Source: Thiosocius sp963736445
Lineage (GTDB): Bacteria; Pseudomonadota; Gammaproteobacteria; Chromatiales; Chromatiaceae
NCBI GenBank assembly: GCA_963736445.1
Contig: CAVTOY010000004.1
Span: forward strand, 310,001-374,000
Direction: 5' to 3'
Length of the DNA stretch: 64,000 nt
Of the stretch, positions 24,404 through 34,039 are shown one piece after another; position 1 is the first letter of the stretch; each line of letters starts with the position of its first letter. A program made the position numbers and the translations under genes. The notes beneath the pieces are model-generated. The model was given only the letters and a program-made list of their open reading frames with translations. It ran no database searches and was not told the DNA's origin.

Positions 24404-26068
24404 TCACTTTGACAAGCTGTTACTCGACGACGCGTCGGCGACTTTGGTCTGACCGCTATCGAAAACCGAGAGCAAGATCTGACTCAGTTCGCTGATATGA
24501 CCGAGCGACTCTCGCCGCGGATCGACACCATCCTTGAAACCGTGAATTCGCAGCCGCTCGGCGATTGTCTCGTTGCTGGTGATAATGTGAACCGGGACGT
24601 TCCAACTCGCATCGGGTCCGGTTATACCGCCGGCCGGTTGATGGTCACCCAGCAGGATCAGAATCGACTCGCGGGGCTGCGGCAGCGCCTGGTAACCAGC
24701 CAGCCACTTGAAGGTGTACTCGATCGTGCTGATATACCCCTGAAACAGATCGTGCCAATCGATCGCGTCGGCCATCGCTTTGGCGGTAGCCTCCTCAGAG
24801 TATGGTTTGTCGGATATCACGCGCGACCAGTCGCTCTGATACGGCGGGGTCGGCCGAAACGGGATATGGGTGGTGATCGTCGGGTAGAAGAGAAAGCGCG
24901 GCTTGCCGTCAGGATCGGGCGGATACATCTCGTCGACGCGTGCCATTGAGAACTGATCCGGCAGCCACCACAAGCCGAACTTCGGGCCGCGGTAGTCCAG
25001 GCTCGGTGCGTCGTGATAATGATCGAAGCTGTAGAAAGATACTTCCGGCCAGTCCCAGCTCATCGCCGGGTACAGGCCGATCGTTCGATAGCCGGCCTTC
25101 TCGAAGGTATCGAGAATGGTCGGGCGATCAGTTGTGATCAGCAGGTCGTGCCGGATGGGATCGGTCAAGTCGATACCCGACAGAAAGCTCAGGTGCGACA
25201 AATCCGAAGCACCGCCGAAAGCGGCCGCTTTGACGAAAGCCGACAGCACCTGACGGCCCTGGGCTTTCGCCGCCTCCTCGAGCCGTTGACGCGCCGGATG
25301 GATCACCTCGAAAAGGTCGCCCCGCTCATAGGTCGTCGCACCATATGACTCGAGAAACACCACTTTGACCTCGGCCCCTGCAAGCTGCTGTAGATCGGAG
25401 TCCAGCGGCGGCGATTCGGGCAGCTCCGATCGGAAGCGGTCCGGAAACAATGCCGCCGCCAACAGGTGCGCTTGGCGCTTGTAAACCGGAAACACCGAGG
25501 CCGATACATGAGGCGAGGCCGCTTCGACCTTCATGAGACTGCCCGCTGCCAGACCCAAGAGGGAGACCGTCACGATCAGGGCGATCGGCGAGCGCAGCGC
25601 ATACGGGGCCGCATGCTCCGCGAGCACTTCGATAGACACCCGGATCAACCGGGTCAGCAACCAGAGGCCTGCGATGAACACAGCGACGATCCCGACAATC
25701 TGCCACCAGGCATACTCCTGGCTGGCCACGTCGAGAAAGGCGGGCAAATGCTGTGCGTCCCAGTACAAGTTCACCTTGCGCCCGAACCATGACGGCACCG
25801 TCACGTCTACATATCGACCTATCACCGTTAATAGGAATACGCCCGTCAGCACCGCGATCGCGCGCCGTCCCACACGCCCAAAAAGTGCGACGAACAACAA
25901 CAGGATCACCCACAGACCGACGAAATCGGGCCCGATGCGCGTATCCGGCTGGACATAGGGGGTTGACCAGACGTTACTGAAACTAGTCAGAAAATTTAGC
26001 ACCAGCAGAGCCAGCGCTATTTTGGCCATCACCAGCCATCGGGTGCCCTGTGGTCTCTGATCTTCCAA
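24404..26068 (-). CDS. Membrane-bound sulfatase-fold protein (LTA synthase/EptA-like)
   Basis: 554 residues. Four or five membrane helices (about 12-190) precede a periplasmic alkaline-phosphatase-superfamily domain (about 225-530). The nucleophile region is LESYGATTY, with a Thr or Ser expected as the phosphate-accepting residue, and the metal site LLGDHQPAGG is present near residue 480. The family includes phosphoethanolamine and glycerophosphate transferases that modify lipid A, lipoteichoic acid or glucans. Which group is transferred cannot be decided from sequence. Confidence 0.78.
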   Translation of the reverse strand: MEDQRPQGTRWLVMAKIALALLVLNFLTSFSNVWSTPYVQPDTRIGPDFVGLWVILLLFVALFGRVGRRAIAVLTGVFLLTVIGRYVDVTVPSWFGRKVNLYWDAQHLPAFLDVASQEYAWWQIVGIVAVFIAGLWLLTRLIRVSIEVLAEHAAPYALRSPIALIVTVSLLGLAAGSLMKVEAASPHVSASVFPVYKRQAHLLAAALFPDRFRSELPESPPLDSDLQQLAGAEVKVVFLESYGATTYERGDLFEVIHPARQRLEEAAKAQGRQVLSAFVKAAAFGGASDLSHLSFLSGIDLTDPIRHDLLITTDRPTILDTFEKAGYRTIGLYPAMSWDWPEVSFYSFDHYHDAPSLDYRGPKFGLWWLPDQFSMARVDEMYPPDPDGKPRFLFYPTITTHIPFRPTPPYQSDWSRVISDKPYSEEATAKAMADAIDWHDLFQGYISTIEYTFKWLAGYQALPQPRESILILLGDHQPAGGITGPDASWNVPVHIITSNETIAERLRIHGFKDGVDPRRESLGHISELSQILLSVFDSGQTKVADASSSNSLSK

Positions 26069-26255
26069 TGGTTAGCTCGTGGTGGGTTGCGTACCTTGTC
26101 TGATTTAAGGCTATCAGATAACCGTCGGCCGCTAACCCTCGAAAATCTTGGGCCGCACGTCGGATTGTCTCAGTAAGAATCGAGGGGGATTTCGAAACAC
26201 GCTCGCACAACGTCATGCGGTTCAGGGCGGACAGGCCATTGTCGGTCTAAATAAC

Positions 26256-26978
26256 CTACCGGCCGGTAATTTCGGGGTCGAATTCGGCGCTTTCCGCCTT
26301 GTGAACCCGACCCCAGCCGATGTAACCCGTGCCGAACAGCACCGAGAACCACTCGAACTCCGAGAGGTAGGGCAATGCAAGGTCCCAGGGCGCAGCCAGC
26401 CCCTCGAAGGTGGTCATATAGGGGCGCGCCTGGGCACGCACGATGATGTTGATAGGTGCCATCCACCAAGGCGCGTATTTCATTCCGGCGGCGGCGATCC
26501 GGGCGTCTGGGCCTGCCGCCGCAAGAATCCGCTCGAGCGCTGCAGGCGAGCGCATTACGTCGTGGGCGAAATGAAAAAGGACAGCATCGAACGGCCCAGG
26601 GATATCGGCCGACTCGAGCGACGACTCCAGCAGCGTGACGTTTCGCCAGCCGGCATCGGTGACCCGCTGCCGGGCTAGGCTCATCATCTCGGGGCTGACT
26701 TCGATGCCTATAACCTCGCCTTCGACGCCGACCGCTTCGCGCAGGAAGGGGAGGCTCAGGCCCGTGCCGCAGGCGACATCCAAGACACGGTCTCCGGGAC
26801 GCAGAATGAGTTTCTCAATGGTAAGCGCGCGTATCCACATGGTGCGCCGCGCCGACGCATCATAGCCCTTGGCATGATGACGATATCGGGCAACGGCTTC
26901 CGCCGCGTTCGGCGCATCTAAACGCTGGATCAAAAACGCACCTGCAATAAGTTCGGCGCGTCGGGAGGGTACGTTCAT
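26256..26978 (-). CDS. Class I SAM-dependent methyltransferase (paralog of 28857)
   Basis: 240 residues. Motif I is VLDVACGTGLSLPFLREAVG (about 65-84) and the acidic post-I motif is VIGIEVSPEMM. The C-terminal part (APWWMAPINI...PYMTTFEGLAAPW) has the same pattern as the methyltransferase at 28857, and the two are paralogs. A membrane-associated segment follows the fold, so the substrate may be a lipid or quinone. The two genes flank the ATP-grasp gene, both pointing leftward on the minus strand. Confidence 0.85.
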   Translation of the reverse strand: MNVPSRRAELIAGAFLIQRLDAPNAAEAVARYRHHAKGYDASARRTMWIRALTIEKLILRPGDRVLDVACGTGLSLPFLREAVGVEGEVIGIEVSPEMMSLARQRVTDAGWRNVTLLESSLESADIPGPFDAVLFHFAHDVMRSPAALERILAAAGPDARIAAAGMKYAPWWMAPINIIVRAQARPYMTTFEGLAAPWDLALPYLSEFEWFSVLFGTGYIGWGRVHKAESAEFDPEITGR

Positions 26979-27433
26979 GCTGGCCCGATTCGCCGTTGTA
27001 ATAACGGCTCAGTCTGCGTGAAAAGGTCACCGTCAACAAGAACTGGGAAAAGCCCCAGATCTCCCACCATAGCCCTCATGGTCCGATTTCCCCACCTTGA
27101 CGAGGGGTTCGGCCCGCGCACCCGGTCCGGTAGGGTCTCGCGTAGAAGACAGCGGCATGACTGGCTTAGTGACGGCGCCGGGATTCGTCGCACCATCGCC
27201 AACGTCATATCGGAGGCGCGAGCCTGGCTCAGCACCGTTCGAAGCACCAAGCGAACTTCTCGCTGGCCGCTTAAACCACCGCTCGGACCCGGTTGATCGT
27301 TGGGGTGGCGTGCGGGTACTTTGCACGCGTCTGATATCCTTTACAGTCGAGTACGTCTCCCGATAGCAGCCGGCCGTGTCAAGCCCGCCGCAACGCGACG
27401 GACATTCCCGAAGACCCCTGTGGTGGACCCGCC
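26979..27433. other. Intergenic, no gene seen
   Basis: About 455 bases between divergent methyltransferase and ATP-grasp genes. Short frames on both strands lack features. Promoters for both genes are expected here, but none is clear. Confidence 0.45.
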
Positions 27434-28792
27434 GTGAAATGCAACAAGACCCTGGTGCTGTTTGGTTACGATTGGGACGGCATCGAGTTTCGAAAGCTGT
27501 CGCGGAAGTGGCCTCAGTTGCATGCCGGCTTCGATCTGTTCAGCTTCCCGAGCAATGCACGCCTGGCCTGGTTCGATATGGACCGCTTCAGCAGCCTCGC
27601 GGCACTGCGCGCCAGGGTGCAGGGTGCACGCGCTGTGGTCAGCAACCATGAGCAGTTCGGCGCACTCTGTGCTGCCCTGGTGGCGGAAAAGCTGCGCTGG
27701 CCGGGCACCCCCGTGGAGGCGGTACTGGCGTGTCAGCACAAGCTGTATGCGCGCGAGGTCCTAGAACGCGTCGCGCCGGAAGCCAACGTCCCGTTTCGCA
27801 GGCTGGAGGCAGCGTACGACGCCGACATCCCCGAAGGCCTCGACTATCCGACCTTCGTCAAGCCCGTCAAGGCGGCCTTCTCCGTTTTGGCCAGGACCGT
27901 CCGCAGTCAGCAGGACCTGTTCGACCACACGCGATTCAGCAGGCAGGAACTGTGGGTAATCCGCCACCTTGTGGAGCCCTTCGAAAAGATCGTGCGCAGA
28001 CGGCTGCCGGAGGCAGGTACGGCCCACAGCCTGATGCTCGAGGAGAGCCTGCGAGGCCGTCAGTACTGTCTGGACGGCTACTGTTTCGAGGGTAGCTTCC
28101 GCCGCCTGGGTATCGTGGACGCGATCATGTACCCCGGCACCGATGCGTTTATGCGGTGGGACTATCCGAGTCATCTCCCCGAACGACTGCAGCAACAGGC
28201 CGAGGCGATCGCCGCGCGGTTCTTGCGGGAGGTCGGTTTCAACCACGGGTTCTTCAATATGGAAGTCGTGCTCGATGAACAGAGTGGCCAGCTCAAGGTG
28301 ATCGAGTTCAACCCCAGGATGGCCGCCCAGTTTTCCGACCTGTATGCGCGGGTCGACGGATTGCGGCTGCACGAAATGGCCATGGCCCTGAGTCATGGCA
28401 TCGACCCGGCAATACTGCCCAGGAAACAGCCCACCGCGGCCTGTGCGTCCAGTTTCGTGTATCGAAGTTTCGCGCCGACCGCCCTGGTTGCGATGCCAAC
28501 GCCATCCCAGCAGCGTGCCTTCAACGCGGCCTTTGCAGATGGCTTGCTGTTGCAGTTTCCGAAGTTAACCAGTCAAATCCAGCGGGATTTCAAGTGGTTG
28601 GGAAGCTACCGCTACGGCATTCTTCACCTCGGCGGAGATGATCCCGCAGACCTCAGGCGACGCTGCGAACACGCCAGCTCGCTGCTCGGTTGGACCGCCC
28701 CCTACGTCGAATATGCGATCGACTTGCCGGGATTCAGCCAGGATGGCGATACGTGGCCAGCCGCTATCAGAACCGAAAATGCATCGGGTTGA
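27434..28792 (+). CDS. ATP-grasp domain protein
   Basis: 452 residues from a GTG. An N-terminal pre-ATP-grasp region (about 1-105) is followed by an ATP-grasp fold: the TFVKPVKAAFS strand with its nucleotide-binding Lys (near 140), and a metal-binding C-terminal block MEVVLDEQSGQLKVIEFNPRMA (near 280-300), where Glu and Asn coordinate magnesium. Such enzymes form an amide, peptide or thioester bond from a carboxylate and ATP. A C-terminal region of about 120 residues is not recognised. Its methyltransferase neighbours suggest a small biosynthetic set. Confidence 0.82.
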   Translation: MKCNKTLVLFGYDWDGIEFRKLSRKWPQLHAGFDLFSFPSNARLAWFDMDRFSSLAALRARVQGARAVVSNHEQFGALCAALVAEKLRWPGTPVEAVLACQHKLYAREVLERVAPEANVPFRRLEAAYDADIPEGLDYPTFVKPVKAAFSVLARTVRSQQDLFDHTRFSRQELWVIRHLVEPFEKIVRRRLPEAGTAHSLMLEESLRGRQYCLDGYCFEGSFRRLGIVDAIMYPGTDAFMRWDYPSHLPERLQQQAEAIAARFLREVGFNHGFFNMEVVLDEQSGQLKVIEFNPRMAAQFSDLYARVDGLRLHEMAMALSHGIDPAILPRKQPTAACASSFVYRSFAPTALVAMPTPSQQRAFNAAFADGLLLQFPKLTSQIQRDFKWLGSYRYGILHLGGDDPADLRRRCEHASSLLGWTAPYVEYAIDLPGFSQDGDTWPAAIRTENASG

Positions 28793-28856
28793 AAATTTCT
28801 ATACCCGTAGCCAGACGCTCGATCGCAATAACGCGCGCTCCAGGTAGGTGGGCATG

Positions 28857-29483
28857 TCAGCGCCGCACCCCTTCTGCGATGTAGCCGCTGCCAAAGAACG
28901 TCGAGCGCACACCGAGCAGATTTACATAGCGCTCGAGCGGCGTCCACGGTTTGGCGAGCCCCTCGAACGTGGTGAAGTAACGATAGGACATCGCGAGCAA
29001 CCAAACATTGGCAATGCCGACGTACCAGGGAAAGAGCTTGAGCCCGGTGGACGCCACCCGCGCGCCGGAACGCGTCGCCTCGAAAATGCGCGCCAGCGCA
29101 GCATCCGATTGCAGTGCGTCCTGCGTGTACACGAATAGCACGGCATCGAAAGGTCCCTCGAAATCGGCCGCCTCGATGGTCGATTCGATCAGCTGCACAT
29201 TGTCCCAGCCACCCTCACGAACCCGCTCGCGCGCTTGTTGCAGCATCTCGGGCGACTGCTCCACGCCCACCACGACGCCCTCCGGACCCACCGCTTCACG
29301 CAGCATCTCGAAACTCTTCCCAGTGCCACATGCAACGTCGAGCACACGATCTCCACGCTCGAGGCGAAGCGTGTCGATGGTCTGCCTGCGAACCGGCTCA
29401 ATGTGCCGTGTCGCATAGTCATAGCTCGCCGAAAGCCGCCGGTAGCGCTCTTTGGCCAACTGCTTGTCAATCCGGAACATCAT
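28857..29483 (-). CDS. Class I SAM-dependent methyltransferase (paralog of 26256)
   Basis: 208 residues. Motif I VLDVACGTGKSFEMLREAVG (about 50-69) and VVGVEQSPEML are intact. The ending FTTFEGLAKPW...GSGYIAEGVRR matches the paralog at 26256. Convergent with the ATP-grasp gene, about 65 bases apart. Substrate unknown. Confidence 0.85.
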   Translation of the reverse strand: MMFRIDKQLAKERYRRLSASYDYATRHIEPVRRQTIDTLRLERGDRVLDVACGTGKSFEMLREAVGPEGVVVGVEQSPEMLQQARERVREGGWDNVQLIESTIEAADFEGPFDAVLFVYTQDALQSDAALARIFEATRSGARVASTGLKLFPWYVGIANVWLLAMSYRYFTTFEGLAKPWTPLERYVNLLGVRSTFFGSGYIAEGVRR

Positions 29484-29525
29484 CCCATTCTACCCTGCCT
29501 ACCCCAAGTAGCTTAGCTGCACAAC

Positions 29526-29690
29526 GTGAAACGCACTTTCGGTAGACGGCTGCAGGCGGTGGGCGTGCCGCTGGAGACACGAAAAGTGCTGCTCGGGCAC
29601 CGCAACGGGGACATCATTTCCCACTACTCGGCGCCCGAGATCGAGGAGCTGTTAGAGGCCGGTTTTGCAGTCCAGTCACGCAGATCTCCC
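29526..29690 (+). pseudogene. Phage-type tyrosine recombinase, C-terminal fragment
   Basis: The segment FGRRLQAVGVPLETRK, then VLLGHRNGDIISHYS, is the C-terminal catalytic region of a tyrosine integrase, keeping the His and the Tyr that attacks DNA. Everything upstream, including the first catalytic Arg, is missing, and the frame runs into unrelated sequence. A dead remnant of an integrated element. Confidence 0.75.
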
Positions 29691-29878
29691 GCAAACCGCA
29701 GATCGAAATACTCCTGGTTACTATCGCTTGATTTCGCACTGCAATGGGCTTTCAGGCACCCATGGCCGCTTACGGTCGGCTCACCGAGCGTATGGGCGAA
29801 TGCAAGGAGAGCAAGGGTGAATGCGACATGCCTCTGAGAGGTGGCCTGACGTCCAACAACAACCCGGAGTCATAAATT

Positions 29879-30117
29879 ATGAAACCCTTGCCAGTTTCCG
29901 CAATGCGCGCGCTTGAGGACCGTGTGCTCACCGGGGCGCGTTGATGGGCGACGGCCATGTCGACGGCGCCAATTTGATCTGTGGCGTGCACGGCCGGGAC
30001 GACCGGCTGGACACCGGCATCAGCGAATACAATAACATCGAGACGCTGCCGGAAAGTAAGTCTGAATCCCAACCATTTTACCGCGTCCACATCTGTGTAG
30101 GCCAACAGCACTCATAA
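29879..30117 (+). pseudogene. Remnant resembling an FMN-binding glutamate-synthase-family protein
   Basis: Two short frames, 29879-29946 and 29944-30117. The second contains DGHVDGANLICGVHGRDDR and then LDTGISEYNNIETL, which resembles the N-terminal region of FMN-binding glutamate-synthase-like proteins. The rest of a protein that normally exceeds 500 residues is absent. Assignment is from memory of the family. Confidence 0.5.
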
Positions 30118-30154
30118 TGATGGCTGAAAACAGCATGCAGCAACAGGGGCAACA

Positions 30155-31408
30155 ATGAACCAGCGAATCAAACTGGAGTTTCCCAACGCCCGCGGGGAGA
30201 AACTTGCAGGACTGCTTGAGATGCCGCCGCCTGGTGTACAGGCTGCCCGTTTTGCGGTGTTTGCCCACTGCTTCACCTGCGGTAAGGACATTGCGGCGGC
30301 ATCGCGGATCAGCCGCGCCCTCGCGGGCCGCGGTATTGCGGTGTTGCGGTTCGATTTCACCGGGCTAGGCAACAGTGACGGTGATTTCGCGAACACCAAT
30401 TTTTCCTCCAACGTCACCGATCTGTTGGCCGCCGCAAAGGCACTGGAACAACAGCATCAGGCCCCCTCGCTGTTGATCGGGCATAGTCTCGGCGGCGCGG
30501 CCGTCCTTGCTGCCGCACCGCAGTTGGCATCAGTCGAGGCAGTGGTGACCATCGGCGCTCCGGCCACCGCGGAGCACGTGAAACATCTGTTCAGTTCCGC
30601 GCATGCGGAACTCCAGGAGGCCGGCGAAGCGGAAGTGAAAATCGGCAGCCGGAGTTTCCAGATCAAACGCCAGCTGCTCAATGACCTCGAACGCTATGGC
30701 GACGCCTCGCATCTGCGTCAGCTCGGTCGTGCGCTCTTGGTGTTCCACTCTCCGGTGGATCGGATTGTCTCGATCGACGAGGCCGCCCGCATCTACCAGG
30801 CAGCCAGGCATCCCAAGAGTTTCGTCTCCCTGGACAATGCCGACCACCTGCTTAGCAATCGTGATGACGCGGAGTATGTAGCCGAAACTCTCGTCGCCTG
30901 GGCCAGCCGCTATCTGAACCTCGGCCAGCACGAGTTCGAGCGAAACTATGGCACCGCACCCATCGTGAGCAATGGCGAGGTCCTGGTGACCGAGCTCGAC
31001 AGAAAATTTTTGCGCGGCATGTTTACGTCCAGCCATCAGTCGATGAGCGATGAACCTTTATCTCTGGGCGGTAAGAACCTCGGACCTTCGCCGTACGACC
31101 TGTTGTTGATGGCACTCGGGGCATGCACCTCGATGACACTGCGGATGTACGCCAATCACAAGAAATTGGACCTCCAGGACATCGAGGTACGGTTACGACA
31201 TGATCGCGTACACGGCGACGACTGTGATGATGATTGCAGCGGCGGGGCCAGCAAGATCGAGCAAATCAGCCGCCGTTTGACACTGGCTGGCGACCTCACT
31301 GATGCTCAAAGACAGCGCTTGGTTGAAATTGCCGATCGCTGCCCGGTGCACCGGACGCTGGAGAGCGACCTGATTATCCTGACGGAGTTGGCGAACGGGG
31401 AGAATTGA
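30155..31408 (+). CDS. Bifunctional alpha/beta hydrolase - OsmC family protein
   Basis: 417 residues. The N-terminal alpha/beta hydrolase (about 1-255) has the nucleophile elbow GHSLGG (Ser at about 109) and a final His in NADHLL. The C-terminal OsmC/Ohr-like domain (about 270-410) holds the GACTSMTLRMYA and DRCPVHRTL motifs, whose two Cys are the peroxidatic and resolving residues in OsmC. This fusion is a known family; a role in removing organic peroxides or esters is inferred. Complete and intact. Confidence 0.9.
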   Translation: MNQRIKLEFPNARGEKLAGLLEMPPPGVQAARFAVFAHCFTCGKDIAAASRISRALAGRGIAVLRFDFTGLGNSDGDFANTNFSSNVTDLLAAAKALEQQHQAPSLLIGHSLGGAAVLAAAPQLASVEAVVTIGAPATAEHVKHLFSSAHAELQEAGEAEVKIGSRSFQIKRQLLNDLERYGDASHLRQLGRALLVFHSPVDRIVSIDEAARIYQAARHPKSFVSLDNADHLLSNRDDAEYVAETLVAWASRYLNLGQHEFERNYGTAPIVSNGEVLVTELDRKFLRGMFTSSHQSMSDEPLSLGGKNLGPSPYDLLLMALGACTSMTLRMYANHKKLDLQDIEVRLRHDRVHGDDCDDDCSGGASKIEQISRRLTLAGDLTDAQRQRLVEIADRCPVHRTLESDLIILTELANGEN

Positions 31409-32238
31409 GCCGTCCTTCGAGCGTAGCTAATGGCTTGAACTTGGCAGCGCTGTTTCTGTAGCGCAACATACTCAACGAGTAACTGCTTAATCATTTTCTA
31501 CTACTGCGTGGGGTGCTTCTTTGCGGCATCCCCGAAAAAAGCAGCACTCTCAGAACTGAAGGCAATGGTGACCTTCGTTTGCTCGTTCTTCAGCGCCAGT
31601 TCTTCGGAGGATGGAGGAAAGCGGTATGCTGGGGTTTGTCAATCTGCGGGGGCACGACCCGGAGCGCACGCTTGGCCGAAGACTAAGGGCAGCACGTGTG
31701 CCGCTGGCGACAATGACGTGTTTTGGTGTGATTCCATTCGCTCGAAGAGCCACTGGGTGCTCGTGGTCATGATTCAGTTTACTCAGCGCACCGTAGTCTT
31801 CGGTGTGCATGCGGGCGATCCCAGCTGCCGTGCTGACCTCAACCGATCCCTGTGGTGCCAAACAGCAAACCGATCAGCCGAACGGCCAACGCCAACAATA
31901 CCCACACGAAAATATAGGTCTTGAGCGAGAAATGCCGCGATATGTTTGGCTGTTACTGCATGTCGCCGAGGCAAAGCGAACAAGCGTTCGCAGCGTTGTC
32001 CGCGAGGTGGCTTGGGATTCTTTATTGCTTAGCTCGGCGATATGGGCAAAGCTGAGACGCAGCAAGTCAGTCCAGTCTCTCGGCCGCTGTCGCCAACCAA
32101 CGGGTAGGTGTGCAGCGGCAGACATCGGCCGACGAGCGGTGGTGATCTGCCTGCTGTGCGCGTCTCGCAGTAGGCGACTCCACCGCGCCACCGCATCCAA
32201 AACAAAAACGGCTAAACCATCACTCGAAGGAGGAGAAA
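31409..32238. other. Gene-poor region with transposase fragment
   Basis: About 830 bases between the hydrolase and OmpA-like genes. The only recognisable content is the transposase fragment at about 31705-31850. Several longer frames exist on both strands, but none has a convincing protein. A GGAGGAGAAA ribosome site for the OmpA gene closes the region. Confidence 0.55.
31705..31850 (+). pseudogene. Transposase/integrase-core fragment (copy 1)
   Basis: Encodes a stretch with CDSIRSKSHWVLVVMIQFTQRT then VFGVHAGD, a piece of an rve-type integrase core. The same region occurs in the larger remnant at 41490-41992. No other part of the element is visible here. Confidence 0.6.
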
Positions 32239-33948
32239 ATGTCAGATTCGACGTCCGGTGTCTTGAAACCGCTGATTTGGTTGCTAATGCTCGCGTTGAT
32301 TGGCGTGCTTGCGCTATACAGCTGGTACACCACCTCGCTCAAGCAACAACTGGCGGGCCAGGGGGAAGCCATGGAGCAGACCGAGCTGCAGCTGCTTGAG
32401 GCCGGCAACGAGCTCGAATCTGCGGCCGCCCAGGAGACGCGCCTGAAGCAGGAAATGGACGCTCTCACGGCCCGGCATCAGGCGGAGGCCAAGACCTTGA
32501 TGGGCAAATTAGACATTGCCAATCAGGCCAACGCGGCACTGCAGTCGAACCTCGAGCAGCTCAAGCAATCCCACGCCGATGCCTATGCCGCGCTGCAGGC
32601 CGAAAAGCAGGCGGGTGATCAGCAAATCGCCGGGCTGAAAGGCGATATCGAGCAGCTGAATCAGACGCTGGCAGACAACGCTCGGCAAGTGGAGGCGGAT
32701 ATGGCCGCGGCCAAGGCCGCCTTCGACGCCAGCCAGGCGCAGCTGCGGGAGGAGCTCGCGGAGCGCGTAGACACCTTCCGGGCCGCGTTGGAGGGCAGTC
32801 AGCCAGAACTCGCCGCACAGCTGTCGGCGCTGGACCAGGAAATCGAATCGGGCAAGCAGGCGCTTGGCATGGCCGAGGACACAATCGCGGCGCTAGAGGC
32901 CGATCGGGCCGACTTGCGTGAGCAGCTGGCTGCCGTAACGCAGGATCGCGATACCAAGGCCGAAACGCTCGCGCAAAGCGTTCGCGACCTGGAGATGCAA
33001 CAGACCGAGCTTTCGGAGCGGCAGAATACGCTGATGGCGCTGCGGGCCGATCTGGACGCCGTCAAGGCCCAGAGCGCACGCGACGTCGCCGCTCTGGAAG
33101 CGAAACTGCAGGACACCGAGGCCGAATATGCGCAGGCCCAGGCCGACGCCGCCGCTGCCTTGCGTCAATCCGACGCAGATGCCGAGGCTGCGTTAGCGCA
33201 GGCCCAGGAGCAACATGCCGCGCAGATCGATGAAGCCGAGGGTCGGGTCGCGCAGCTCAGCCAGGAGCTGGAGTCACAGCGGGGCGCGTTGGCAACGTTA
33301 CAGCAGCAGTTCGAGACCAAGACCGCAAAACTTGGCGAGGTCGAGCGGTTGCTGGCGGGTGTCGAGGCCGAACTCAGCATGACCCTGGAGCAAGCGCTGC
33401 AGACCAAGGTGACGCTGGAAGGCCAGCTAGCGGAAGTGCAGGCGCGGATCGTTGAAGCCGAGAGGACGCTGGCGAGCGAGCGCGAGCTGGCCGCAAAGGA
33501 AATGGCCACCCTGCAGCAGGACAAACGCGAATCCCTCGCCTATGTGCGCGGCCTGCTTTCCGATATGTCCGCGCTCGGCGGCCGCAAGACCGACGATGGC
33601 ATGCTCTTTAACCTGGGCGACGAGCAGCTGCGGTTTCGAATCAGCAGCGCCGAACTACCCAAGCGCGAGTTTCCAATCCTAGACCAGCTCGCCGGATTGC
33701 TCGCCAAATACCCATCGCTCACAGCGCGCATCGAAGGTCATACCGATAACACCGGACGGGAAGAGACTAACCTAGAGCTGTCGCAGCAGCGTGCGGAGAC
33801 CGTCATGCAGGAACTGGCGAATCGCGGCGTGGCGGTTGACCGCCTGGAGGCCGTCGGCGTGGGCCCGATACGCCCTGTCGCTGATAACGATACGCCGTAT
33901 GGGCGTGCCCTGAACCGGCGCGTGGAAGTCTATGTGAACGAGTCCTGA
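32239..33948 (+). CDS. OmpA-family protein with long coiled coil
   Basis: 569 residues. One N-terminal membrane helix (about 10-30) anchors the protein in the inner membrane. Residues 35-430 are Ala/Glu/Gln/Leu-rich heptads, a very long coiled coil. The C-terminal about 120 residues form an OmpA-like peptidoglycan-binding domain with RIEGHTDNTG, LSQQRAE and NRRVEVYV. It is likely to bridge the inner membrane to the cell wall. A strong GGAGGAGAAA site precedes the ATG. Confidence 0.88.
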   Translation: MSDSTSGVLKPLIWLLMLALIGVLALYSWYTTSLKQQLAGQGEAMEQTELQLLEAGNELESAAAQETRLKQEMDALTARHQAEAKTLMGKLDIANQANAALQSNLEQLKQSHADAYAALQAEKQAGDQQIAGLKGDIEQLNQTLADNARQVEADMAAAKAAFDASQAQLREELAERVDTFRAALEGSQPELAAQLSALDQEIESGKQALGMAEDTIAALEADRADLREQLAAVTQDRDTKAETLAQSVRDLEMQQTELSERQNTLMALRADLDAVKAQSARDVAALEAKLQDTEAEYAQAQADAAAALRQSDADAEAALAQAQEQHAAQIDEAEGRVAQLSQELESQRGALATLQQQFETKTAKLGEVERLLAGVEAELSMTLEQALQTKVTLEGQLAEVQARIVEAERTLASERELAAKEMATLQQDKRESLAYVRGLLSDMSALGGRKTDDGMLFNLGDEQLRFRISSAELPKREFPILDQLAGLLAKYPSLTARIEGHTDNTGREETNLELSQQRAETVMQELANRGVAVDRLEAVGVGPIRPVADNDTPYGRALNRRVEVYVNES

Positions 33949-34039
33949 TCGGTGTCATCCTGCCGCGCAACTTGCAACGCAAGGGGCGCGTGTGCGCTCC
34001 GGTAGACATCGTGCGCCTCGTTAGCGTGTAGAATGCGGC

